Shown here: one piece after another, positions 1-6,393 of the stretch
Layout of the letters: each line of letters begins with the position of its first letter
Numbering within the stretch: position 1 is the first letter of the stretch
Translations under genes and position numbers: made by a program
Assembly: GCA_041655595.1 (NCBI GenBank)
Contig: JBBAFB010000023.1
Location: 1 to 19,837 of the forward strand
Direction: 5' to 3'
DNA: 19,837 nucleotides
Origin: JBBAFB01 sp041655595
GTDB taxonomy: Bacteria; Bacillota; DULZ01
The notes under the pieces: model-generated
Database searches by the model: none
Told to the model about the DNA's origin: nothing
What the model saw: the letters and a program-made list of their open reading frames with translations, nothing else

Positions 1-1
1 A

Positions 2-127
2 ACGGCCATTCAGCATAAAATGACTCTGGATGATATCTTCGATCTTGACCTGGCCTACGCTCCTCCCTTTTCCCCGGTGTATGATCCGGTCCTGTTGGCA
101 GCCCGGGTAGGGAGAAAATTTATCTAG
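2..127 (+). CDS. FAD-dependent disulfide oxidoreductase, C-terminal end (partial)
   Basis: Open frame entering from the left edge and stopping at TAG 125-127; only the last 41 codons are visible. The peptide contains DLDLAYAPPFSPVYDPVLLA, the typical end of the C-terminal dimerisation domain of the CoA-disulfide reductase / NADH oxidase / NADH-dependent persulfide reductase group of pyridine nucleotide-disulfide oxidoreductases. These are cytosolic flavoproteins that use NAD(P)H to reduce disulfides, persulfides or oxygen. The FAD and NAD domains and the active-site cysteine lie outside the window, so the substrate cannot be decided. No clear terminator follows; about 50 bp of AT-rich sequence separates it from the next promoter. 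Confidence 0.8.
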   Translation, partial: TAIQHKMTLDDIFDLDLAYAPPFSPVYDPVLLAARVGRKFI

Positions 128-176
128 ATCTTAGGTGTTTTATACAAATAAATTCTAAAAAAAGGATATGCAGCTC

Positions 177-205
177 TTGATTCAAGGGAAATTTAAGGTT
201 ATACT
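177..205 (+). promoter_or_regulatory. Sigma-A type promoter of the zinc-ribbon gene
   Basis: TTGATT at 177-182 (4 of 6 matches to TTGACA), a 17-bp spacer, and TATACT at 200-205 (5 of 6). Transcription would start near 212, giving a leader of about 105 nt that includes the hairpin at 243-291. Confidence 0.55.
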
Positions 206-242
206 TTAAATTAGCTCGATAGTGCTAGTATCTGATAAACCT

Positions 243-291
243 CCGGGTTGCTTTTAGCTTGGGGAATGTTGGAATGCTATAAGCAACCGGG
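243..291 (+). promoter_or_regulatory. Stem-loop in the leader of the zinc-ribbon gene
   Basis: 243-253 pairs with 281-291 (10 of 11 positions), and after a 2-nt internal loop 256-258 (AGC) pairs with 276-278 (GCT). The apical loop is about 17 nt and purine-rich. No T-run follows, so it is not a simple terminator. It ends about 15 nt before the ribosome binding site at 307-311, so it could influence translation or mRNA stability. It matches no riboswitch class I recognise. Confidence 0.45.
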
Positions 292-317
292 CAATACACA
301 TAATTTGGAGGTTTTCC

Positions 318-623
318 GTGTTTACAGACAAGACTTTGAGCTGCAAAGAGTGTGGTGCCGAATTTGTTTTTTCGGCATCTGAACAGGAGTTTTACGCTGA
401 AAAAGGTTTTGAAAATGAGCCGGGCCGTTGCCCTACTTGTCGCGCTGCCAGAAAAAACCAAAGACAGGGACGTGGCGGTAGCCAATCCAGAGGAAGAAAA
501 GAAATGCATTCCGCTATTTGTTCCTCCTGTGGAAAAGAAGCCTTGGTTCCTTTCCTACCTACAGGCGACAAGCCTGTTTATTGCCAAGACTGTTTTCAGG
601 CCAATAGGCGTAGTAACTGGTAA
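318..623 (+). CDS. Small double zinc-ribbon protein (CxxC-x17-CxxC)
   Basis: 101-residue basic protein of unknown molecular function, common in Clostridia. The N-terminal half has CKECG followed by FVFSASEQEFYAEKGF and CPTC, the 'probable zinc-ribbon' pattern (CxxC...CxxC, about residues 9-42). A Gly/Arg/Gln-rich linker follows (about 43-63). The C-terminal half has CSSC, exactly 17 residues, then CQDC, matching the CxxC-x17-CxxC motif family. Two zinc sites and a basic linker suggest nucleic-acid binding, but that is inference. The start is GTG at 318, with GGAGG at 307-311 six bases upstream. It has its own promoter (177-205) and leader hairpin, and converges on secA. Confidence 0.85.
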   Translation: MFTDKTLSCKECGAEFVFSASEQEFYAEKGFENEPGRCPTCRAARKNQRQGRGGSQSRGRKEMHSAICSSCGKEALVPFLPTGDKPVYCQDCFQANRRSNW

Positions 624-625
624 TT

Positions 626-651
626 AAAAAAGACCCTGCGGGGTCTTTTTT
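626..651. terminator. Bidirectional intrinsic terminator between zinc-ribbon gene and secA
   Basis: AGACCC at 631-636 pairs with GGGTCT at 641-646 around a TGCG loop. It is flanked by an A-run (626-631) and a T-run (646-651), so it can end transcripts from both directions. The plus gene stops at 623 and secA stops at 653. Confidence 0.85.
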
Positions 652-652
652 G

Positions 653-3148
653 CTATTTACTTCCGCAGCAGCGTTTATATTTTTTACCGCTGCCACAGGG
701 ACAGGGATCATTTCTGCCAACAGTTTTCCCCTTTTTAATCGGTTTTTTCTCCGGCTCTTCCTCATATTTGTTCTCCACTAGATTTTTAGGCCCTTCCCGT
801 TCCTCCATAATTCTAACTCTATAGATATAACGGGTAACCTCTTCTTGGATTTCGGCGATCATGGCATTAAACATATCAAAACTTTCATACTTATATTCAA
901 TTAAGGGGTCCCTCTGACCATAAGCCCTCAAGCCAATACCCTGCCTTAATTGATCCATGGCATCAATATGATCCATCCATTTAGCATCAACAACCTTCAG
1001 GATAACCATCCTTTCCAGTTGCCGCATTGCTTCTTGACCAACCTCCTGCTCCTTGGCTTCATAAAGCTCTCTAGCTAAACTATGGCACATTTCCCGGATT
1101 TCTTCCTTCTCCATTTTAGCCAAGTCTTCCGGTGCTAATAATTTTCCGGGCAAGAATGTTTGCTCCGCATATTGACTAAAGGAAGCTAACTCCCATTCTT
1201 CGGGGAACTGGCTCACCGCCGAGTAGCGATCAATGGCCCCATCAATGATGGTATCAACCATATCCAAAACATTATCCTTGAGATTTTCCCCTTCTAGGAC
1301 CTGCCTTCTTTGACGATAAATAATCTCCCTTTGCTGATTCATCACATCATCATATTCCAAAACATGCTTACGCATATCAAAGTTGCGGTTTTCAACCCTC
1401 TTTTGAGCTGTTTCGATGGAACGGGAGATCAAGGGATGATCCACCGGGGTGCTGTCATCCATCCCTAGCTTTTCCATTAAACCGGTAATATTATCCGAAC
1501 CAAATAGACGCATTAGATCATCTTCCAAGGAAACATAAAAGCGGCTGGAACCCGGATCCCCCTGCCTGCCGGAACGACCTCTTAACTGGTTATCAATCCG
1601 TCGGGATTCATGTCTTTCGGTACCAATGATATGAAGGCCACCCAAATCCACTATTCCATCTCCCAGGACAATATCCGTCCCCCTACCAGCCATGTTGGTA
1701 GCAATAGTAACCTTGCCCCTTTGCCCTGCTTCCGCTACTATTTCCGCCTCCTGCTCATGGTACTTAGCATTTAAAACCCGATGGGGAACGCCTTGCTTTT
1801 TCAGTAAATCGCTCAGTTGCTCCGACTTTTCAATGGAGATGGTCCCTACCAGCACCGGTTGCTGTCTTTGATAACATGTTACGATTTCTTCGATCACAGC
1901 CCTATCCTTACCCTGCTCCGTTCTGTAGACAAGGTCGGGATAATCCTCCCGAATCATGGGTTTGTTGGTGGGAATCACTACCACATCCATCCCATAGATT
2001 TTGCTAAACTCCGCTTCCTCCGTTTCCGCCGTGCCCGTCATCCCGGAAAGCTTTTCATACATTCTGAAATAATTTTGAAAAGTGATGGTAGCCAGTGTCT
2101 GGGATTCTCTTTCAATTTTAACCCCTTCCTTAGCTTCGATGGCCTGATGTAAGCCTTCACTATAACGCCGACCAAACATTAAACGGCCGGTAAACTCATC
2201 TACAATAATTACTTCCCCGTCTTTAACCACATAGTTGCGGTCCCGCTTCATCAAAGTATGAGCCTTCAAGGCATTATTAACATGGTGGCTCAGTTCCGTA
2301 TTCACATCATCATAAAGATTCTCCACCCCAAGCATCTTTTCAACCTTAGCAATTCCTTCTTCCGTTAAAACAGCGGTGTGAGCCTTTTCATCAACTGTAT
2401 AATCTGCCTCAACCTTTAGCCTGGGAATTATTTTTGCCACTGTATAATAGACTTGAGTGGGCTTGTCGGCTTGACCTGAAATAATTAAAGGTGTCCTCGC
2501 TTCATCAATTAAAATGCTGTCGACCTCGTCCACGATGGCATAAAACAATTCCCTTTGCACCATTTGCTCCGGTGACCAGGCCATGTTATCCCTTAAATAA
2601 TCAAAACCAAACTCATTATTGGTTCCGTAAACAATATCCGAGTTATAGGCTTCTTTCCTTTCATCAAAGGTAAGACCGTGAACAATCAAGCCTACCTCTA
2701 ATCCTAAGAACCGATAAATTTGCCCCATCCACTCACTATCCCTGGTGGCTAGGTAATCATTGACGGTTATGATATGCACGCCGCGTCCGGTCAAAGCATT
2801 TAAGTAGGCAGGCAAAGTGGCTACCAAGGTTTTACCTTCACCGGTTTTCATCTCCGCAATTCGCCCCTGATGAAGGACCATACCGCCTATTAGCTGCACA
2901 TCAAAATGGCGCATTTTTAAAACCCGCCAAGAAGCTTCTCTTACAACTGCAAAGGCCTCAGGCAAAAGATCATCCGTTTCCTCCCCATTGGCCAGCCTTT
3001 CCCTGAACTCCCAAGTTTTATCCCGGAGGGCTTCATCCGAAAGAGCCTGTATCTGAGGTTCCAAAAAATTAATTTCTTCCACTCGTTTGCTGAGTTTTTT
3101 GATCTCTTTGGCGTTGTCATCCAAAAAATTTTTTAAAAATGTAAGCAT
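653..3148 (-). CDS. secA: Preprotein translocase ATPase SecA
   Basis: Motor ATPase that pushes unfolded secretory proteins through SecYEG at the cytoplasmic membrane. Numbering from the upstream ATG at 3151: Walker A MKTGEGKT at about 101-108, DEAD-type Walker B VDEVDSILIDEAR at about 207-219, the second-motor motif NMAGRGTDIVLGDG, and the C-terminal zinc-binding SecB/ribosome-contact motif CPCGSGKKYKRCC at about 817-829. About 830 residues is normal for Firmicutes SecA1. Two ATGs are adjacent. GGAGG at 3156-3160 lies 4 bases before the first (3151) and 7 before the second (3148), so the second is preferred, giving MLTFL. A promoter (3211-3239) and a leader hairpin (3175-3191) lie upstream. 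prfB, often next to secA, is not downstream here. Confidence 0.98.
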   Translation of the reverse strand: MLTFLKNFLDDNAKEIKKLSKRVEEINFLEPQIQALSDEALRDKTWEFRERLANGEETDDLLPEAFAVVREASWRVLKMRHFDVQLIGGMVLHQGRIAEMKTGEGKTLVATLPAYLNALTGRGVHIITVNDYLATRDSEWMGQIYRFLGLEVGLIVHGLTFDERKEAYNSDIVYGTNNEFGFDYLRDNMAWSPEQMVQRELFYAIVDEVDSILIDEARTPLIISGQADKPTQVYYTVAKIIPRLKVEADYTVDEKAHTAVLTEEGIAKVEKMLGVENLYDDVNTELSHHVNNALKAHTLMKRDRNYVVKDGEVIIVDEFTGRLMFGRRYSEGLHQAIEAKEGVKIERESQTLATITFQNYFRMYEKLSGMTGTAETEEAEFSKIYGMDVVVIPTNKPMIREDYPDLVYRTEQGKDRAVIEEIVTCYQRQQPVLVGTISIEKSEQLSDLLKKQGVPHRVLNAKYHEQEAEIVAEAGQRGKVTIATNMAGRGTDIVLGDGIVDLGGLHIIGTERHESRRIDNQLRGRSGRQGDPGSSRFYVSLEDDLMRLFGSDNITGLMEKLGMDDSTPVDHPLISRSIETAQKRVENRNFDMRKHVLEYDDVMNQQREIIYRQRRQVLEGENLKDNVLDMVDTIIDGAIDRYSAVSQFPEEWELASFSQYAEQTFLPGKLLAPEDLAKMEKEEIREMCHSLARELYEAKEQEVGQEAMRQLERMVILKVVDAKWMDHIDAMDQLRQGIGLRAYGQRDPLIEYKYESFDMFNAMIAEIQEEVTRYIYRVRIMEEREGPKNLVENKYEEEPEKKPIKKGKTVGRNDPCPCGSGKKYKRCCGSK

Positions 3149-3174
3149 CATTCAGCCTCCCTGCAAAAGAAGGA

Positions 3175-3191
3175 GGAACCTTGATGGTTCC
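3175..3191 (-). promoter_or_regulatory. Hairpin in the secA leader (possible attenuator)
   Basis: GGAACC at 3175-3180 pairs perfectly with GGTTCC at 3186-3191 around a 5-nt loop. On the minus strand it is followed by TCCTTCTTTT, a weak terminator-like tail, about 15 nt before the secA ribosome binding site. It lies within the predicted leader of about 50 nt, so it could tune secA expression. It could also be a weak terminator for readthrough from ypiB. Confidence 0.4.
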
Positions 3192-3210
3192 CCATATACT
3201 ATGCCTTATA

Positions 3211-3239
3211 ATTTTAACATTATGGTTTTTGAATAGCAA
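3211..3239 (-). promoter_or_regulatory. Sigma-A type promoter of secA
   Basis: On the minus strand TTGCTA (3234-3239, 4 of 6), a 17-bp spacer, then TAAAAT (3211-3216, 5 of 6). Predicted start near 3204, about 55 nt before the secA start codon. Confidence 0.5.
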
Positions 3240-3304
3240 GGCAAGCCATCAGTATTTTTACTTTAATTCCCATAGCAAAGAAGAACTTTTCAACCTGCTT
3301 TAAT

Positions 3305-3799
3305 CTATAGCTCGGTTTCTATTTCCTTCAGTTTGTTGGTTAGCACCTCAAAGGCCCTTTGATCCCGAAAATCTAAGGCTTGATCAATCATCTGTAACAA
3401 CATTTGCCTGATTAATTGTTTCCTTCTTTTTTCTACCTTTTTATTTTCTTCATTATTGCGAATAGCACAATGTTGGCAAAATAAAGTTTTGTTAATTGCC
3501 AAGTGTAGATATAAGTACTCCCATTCTTCATTTTTCAAAGCGTTTAAAGCTGCTTCCACTTCATAAAATTTTTGCCCGTTCATTTTCAGTAAAAAAGGTT
3601 GCCGCTGGGTTGCTCTGGAAGAAATCAAAAGTAGGTTATCCGTAGCAGTTATTTCCGGCATTAAGCTAATTTTTTTCAGCAGGCTATCGCTGTCTAATAA
3701 AAGACGCAAAACCTTTTCGGCCTTCGGAGCAGCTAAACGCTGGCTGTCCAAAAACCACTGAATTAGGTTTCGCTTATCGGTCAAAGTATTTTTTTTCAC
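3305..3799 (-). CDS. ypiB: YpiB-like protein with UPF0302 and IDEAL domains
   Basis: About 164 residues, cytosolic, no membrane segment. The N-terminal part (LIQWFLDSQ..., about residues 12-110) resembles the UPF0302 domain of Bacillus YpiB. The C-terminal part ends in MIDQALDFRDQRAFEVLTNK, a good match to the IDEAL domain (pattern IDxALDxxDxxAFxxL). IDEAL-domain proteins are Firmicutes regulators or adaptors; the biochemical role of YpiB is not established. An in-frame GTG at 3811 is possible, but the strong AAGGTGG site at about 3808-3814 lies 8 bases before the GTG at 3799, and the predicted transcript starts near 3820, so 3799 is preferred. It contains a CxxC (CQHC) not expected in YpiB. 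It is alone, upstream of secA, with its own promoter. Confidence 0.7.
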   Translation of the reverse strand: MKKNTLTDKRNLIQWFLDSQRLAAPKAEKVLRLLLDSDSLLKKISLMPEITATDNLLLISSRATQRQPFLLKMNGQKFYEVEAALNALKNEEWEYLYLHLAINKTLFCQHCAIRNNEENKKVEKRRKQLIRQMLLQMIDQALDFRDQRAFEVLTNKLKEIETEL

Positions 3800-3826
3800 T
3801 GGGGTCACCACCTTTTCCTATACTCT

Positions 3827-3856
3827 ATTCTAGATGGAAACCCCTTAAAAGGGCAA
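3827..3856 (-). promoter_or_regulatory. Promoter of the ypiB-like gene with a dyad in the spacer
   Basis: On the minus strand TTGCCC (3851-3856, 4 of 6), an 18-bp spacer, TAGAAT (3827-3832, 5 of 6). The spacer contains CCCTT-TT-AAGGG, a perfect dyad that could be an operator. Predicted start near 3820. Nothing else is seen between here and the repeat block starting at 3925. Confidence 0.5.
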
Positions 3857-3924
3857 TGGAATCATCAAGCAGCAGCACCAGATTTTGCTTGAATGCAAAG
3901 GACATTTGTCGAGCAACGGACCAA

Positions 3925-4063
3925 CAATTGTTTTTGCATGTGATTCTACTTGGGATCCTTCGCTGCGCTTAGGATGACATTGAAGCAGTTTTTTACTTAA
4001 TTGTCATTGCGAGGAGCGAAGCGACATGGCAATCTCATGCAGAATCGCATGCAAAAACAACTG
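3925..4063. repeat. MITE-like element, copy 1, with terminal inverted repeats
   Basis: A 139-bp non-coding element. The left end (3925-3947) and right end (4041-4063) are inverted repeats matching at about 21 of 23 positions; the shared core is TTGTTTTTGCATG. Inside are two modules: 3952-3979 (GGGATCCTTCGCTGCGC...) and 4002-4037 (TGTCATTGCGAGGAGCGAAG...). Related modules recur in intergenic DNA of many unrelated bacteria (from memory). There is no ORF or transposase. Partial relatives lie at 10284-10469 and 14384-14568. The right end runs directly into the short-unit array. Confidence 0.75.
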
Positions 4064-4290
4064 CTTAGCCACCGCTTGACCATTGCTTGACAACCGCTTG
4101 TCTACACTAGACCATGTCAGACAACGTTAGACCACATTAGACAATCGCTAGACAACCGCTGGACAATCGCCTAACAACCGCTTGTCCATGTTAGACCATG
4201 TTAGTCCATGTTAGACCATGTTAGTCCATGTTAGACCACATTAGACCATGTTAGACCATGTTAGTCCATGTTAGCCCATATTAGACCACG
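4064..4290. repeat. Short-unit tandem array 1 (11-bp units then 10-bp units)
   Basis: The first part is mostly 11-bp units such as CGCTTGACCAT and TGCTTGACAAC. Next come four decamer-like units (4107-4145), further 11- to 12-bp units (4146-4190), then ten 10-bp units in perfect register from 4191 to 4290 (TTAGACCATG alternating with TTAGTCCATG and other variants). The next register position, 4291, is the TTA that encodes the TAA stop of the cyclodeaminase gene. Every unit carries TAG or TAA, so all frames close quickly on both strands. No spacers and no ORF. Confidence 0.9.
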
Positions 4291-4797
4291 TTACACAAAG
4301 GGCGTCGCCTTTCCGTCTCCGATTGCTTTAGCCACAGAGTCCTTGATCGTAGTTGCTAAAGCCAGCACAATCTGCAAATCCACAATACAACTGGGCACAC
4401 AGAGGGGCTCCAGGTATTGAACCAAATCCAGCAAATCATTAGCAACTTCACTGATTCTGAACAGGTTCTCATTAGCCTTGGCATTACTTACTTTGATAGC
4501 CTCCCGCTCCTGATGATTCTCCCCCTTTTTTCTGTTGGCTAGAATCATTTCATAAACCACTTCCGTATCCTTATCCGCCAGCTGAAGAAAACGTTCTTGT
4601 AATAGAACCGCTATTTCCGAAATATCTTGATAACGGCTTTCCCCGGGATAGTTATTGGCGGATACCCGGCTGCACATCTCCGCCAACGCCGCACCCATAG
4701 CACCGGTTATAGCTAAAGCACTTCCCCCCTTGGGAGATGGGAAAGAGATGCCGGCCATTTTCTCTACATATTGCGGTATGGTTAGCTCGGTAAACAT
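4291..4797 (-). CDS. Cyclodeaminase / methenyl-THF cyclohydrolase family protein, short C-terminus
   Basis: 168 residues of the formiminotransferase-cyclodeaminase C-terminal family (FTCD_C). Members are cytosolic and act on formimino- or methenyl-tetrahydrofolate in one-carbon metabolism. The diagnostic start is FPSPKGGSALAITGAMGAAL, followed by helical sequence and a conserved region with VPSCIVDLQ. Family members usually run about 200 residues and end with an NVxxNxxxxxD-like segment. Here the protein ends ...AIGDGKATPFV directly against the repeat array, so it looks C-terminally shortened. The GTG at 4824 has no ribosome binding site and precedes the likely transcription start. ATG at 4797 has AGGGGG seven bases upstream and is preferred. 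It is divergent from the permease at 4944. Confidence 0.75.
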   Translation of the reverse strand: MFTELTIPQYVEKMAGISFPSPKGGSALAITGAMGAALAEMCSRVSANNYPGESRYQDISEIAVLLQERFLQLADKDTEVVYEMILANRKKGENHQEREAIKVSNAKANENLFRISEVANDLLDLVQYLEPLCVPSCIVDLQIVLALATTIKDSVAKAIGDGKATPFV

Positions 4798-4828
4798 AAT
4801 CAGCCCCCTAGTATTCTTGTTCACTATA

Positions 4829-4856
4829 ATTATATATTACCATAATTGCTGTTTAA
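4829..4856 (-). promoter_or_regulatory. Probable promoter of the cyclodeaminase gene
   Basis: A perfect TATAAT on the minus strand at 4829-4834, with a weak TTAAAC (4851-4856) 16 bp upstream. Predicted start near 4822, leaving about 25 nt before the ATG at 4797. Confidence 0.4.
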
Positions 4857-4859
4857 TAT

Positions 4860-4875
4860 CAGTGGACTATCACTG
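4860..4875. promoter_or_regulatory. Inverted repeat between divergent genes (possible operator)
   Basis: CAGTG-GACTAT-CACTG, perfect 5-bp arms with a 6-bp spacer, just upstream of the cyclodeaminase promoter and about 70 bp before the permease start. It could be a shared operator, but the arms are short. No strong plus-strand promoter is seen; the AT-rich TATATTAT near 4903-4911 may hold the -10. Confidence 0.25.
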
Positions 4876-4943
4876 CTAAACGGTACGTAAATCGCTCGTC
4901 CCCGCATATATTATAAAACCATCTAAAAGAATTGGAGGGCCTG

Positions 4944-6323
4944 ATGATGACATTCGGCCACTGGCTGTATACACTGGGAATTATTCTTGTGGTCATCACT
5001 ATGTTCCTAAGAAGAAATGTGCTTATCCCCTGTATTTTATTCACCTTTCTGATCGGCTGGAATTTCTTTGGTCAGATCGGTAAAGGAATACAGACTGTCT
5101 TTAATGCCAGCGTTGTTGCAGGTAGCGATTTAATGAGTATTTTCATGATCATCGGTTTGATGGTCGCCCTGTTAAAATCCTTAAGCAGCACCGGTACAGA
5201 TGAAATGATGGTGGTACCCTTAAAAAAACTGATGGGCGGACCCTTGGTAAGCTACCTAGTCCTGGCCGCCACTACTGCACTTGTATCCACCTTCTTCTGG
5301 CCCACTCCCGCCATTCCCTTAGTAGGGGCCCTCTTGGCTCCTCCGGCAATAAAAATGGGGCTGTCACCCATGCTGGCAGCCATGTCCATCGCTTTAGCGG
5401 GACAGGGTTTGGCCCTGGGAGGGGATATTATTATCCAAGCTGCGCCGGGGTTAACCGCTGCCGCCGCCGGAGTGCCGGTGGAGTTGATTACCCTGAAAGG
5501 AGGAATCCTCTCTTTAGTGGCAGGTATAACAGCCCTGACCTTGGCCTACCTTTGGAATAGAAAGGACAGATACCCTTCCGGATTGCATCCTGTGGTCACT
5601 GGCTTGGATACTACCACCAGAGTTCAAAGGTGGACTCCCGGGGAAAGAACCAAGGGGAAAACCTTATTGGTTTTATTGGCCATGTCCATGGTCTATGTAA
5701 TCTTTGCCCTTTATAAATATAATCTGACAGGTGGAGCCGCTTCTGCCATGCTGGGCGGGGTGGCATTATTGCTGATCGTAATCGCCTCCCTCTATGTTAG
5801 CGGCTCCGGCGGCTTAGATCGTATAGCAGATTATTTGGCAGACGGCCTAGTTTTTGCCTTCCGGGTGATGGGACCCATTATTCCCATTGCGGGCTTCTTT
5901 TTTTTGGGCAACCCTGAAGCCTCCGTTAAAATTTTAGGTGAAGGAGCACCGGGTTATCTTTTTGATTTAGGGAAAATGCTATCACAACTTATGCCGCCTA
6001 GCGGTTTTTTAGCTGCCTTTGGACTGTTAGTAGTGGGATTATTAACGGGACTTGATGGATCAGGTTTTTCCGGCCTGCCCTTGTTAGGCACCTTGGCAGC
6101 CGCCATGGCCGGAGGCGATGTTAACATCGCCTCAACCTTGGGAGCAATCGGACAAATAGGAGCTGTTTGGTCCGGCGGAGGCACCCTAGTAGCCTGGTGC
6201 TCCTTGGTAGCAGTAGCAGGAATTGTAGGCGTACCGGTCTTGGAATTGGTAAGAAAAAATTTCCGACCGGTAATGATCGGCCTAACGGTAGCTGTAATTA
6301 TAGGGGTGGTTTTTATGATGTGA
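4944..6323 (+). CDS. Polytopic membrane permease, family uncertain
   Basis: About 459 residues, very hydrophobic, with roughly 11-13 predicted membrane segments and no signal peptide. A Gly/Pro-rich stretch (STFFWPTPAIPLVGALL, then LAGQGLALGGDIIIQAAP) and a second one near the C-terminus (GLDGSGFSGLPLLGTLAAAM) look like the paired re-entrant or unwound segments of ion-transporter-superfamily or GntP-like carriers. I do not recognise the exact family. A soluble loop (about residues 205-235) is basic and Thr-rich. An in-frame TTG at 4932 lies within the GGAGG site itself (4934-4938), so ATG 4944 or 4947 (5 and 8 bases downstream) is the start. It is divergent from the cyclodeaminase and converges on the AEC gene. 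A link to folate or one-carbon substrates is only suggested by position. Confidence 0.6.
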   Translation: MMTFGHWLYTLGIILVVITMFLRRNVLIPCILFTFLIGWNFFGQIGKGIQTVFNASVVAGSDLMSIFMIIGLMVALLKSLSSTGTDEMMVVPLKKLMGGPLVSYLVLAATTALVSTFFWPTPAIPLVGALLAPPAIKMGLSPMLAAMSIALAGQGLALGGDIIIQAAPGLTAAAAGVPVELITLKGGILSLVAGITALTLAYLWNRKDRYPSGLHPVVTGLDTTTRVQRWTPGERTKGKTLLVLLAMSMVYVIFALYKYNLTGGAASAMLGGVALLLIVIASLYVSGSGGLDRIADYLADGLVFAFRVMGPIIPIAGFFFLGNPEASVKILGEGAPGYLFDLGKMLSQLMPPSGFLAAFGLLVVGLLTGLDGSGFSGLPLLGTLAAAMAGGDVNIASTLGAIGQIGAVWSGGGTLVAWCSLVAVAGIVGVPVLELVRKNFRPVMIGLTVAVIIGVVFMM

Positions 6324-6393
6324 TTTAAGCGGAAAGCGGCTGCCCAGCCATCCATCCCAAAGCCTTTAACTTTTAGCCTTCCGTTTTCCACTT

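Noticed and set aside
225..509. 94-codon minus-strand frame opposite the zinc-ribbon gene
   Set aside because: It is antisense to a clear zinc-ribbon coding region and overlaps its leader hairpin and promoter. It has no recognisable domain.
3925..4063. Insertion sequence
   Set aside because: Terminal inverted repeats exist, but there is no transposase and no clear target-site duplication. MITE-like is the most that can be said.
4064..4290. CRISPR array
   Set aside because: Units are only 10-12 bp, directly abutting, with no unique spacers and no cas genes in the window.
5954..6391. 145-codon minus-strand frame opposite the permease
   Set aside because: It lies opposite the hydrophobic coding frame of the permease; its Pro/Thr-rich composition is the usual shadow of such a frame.
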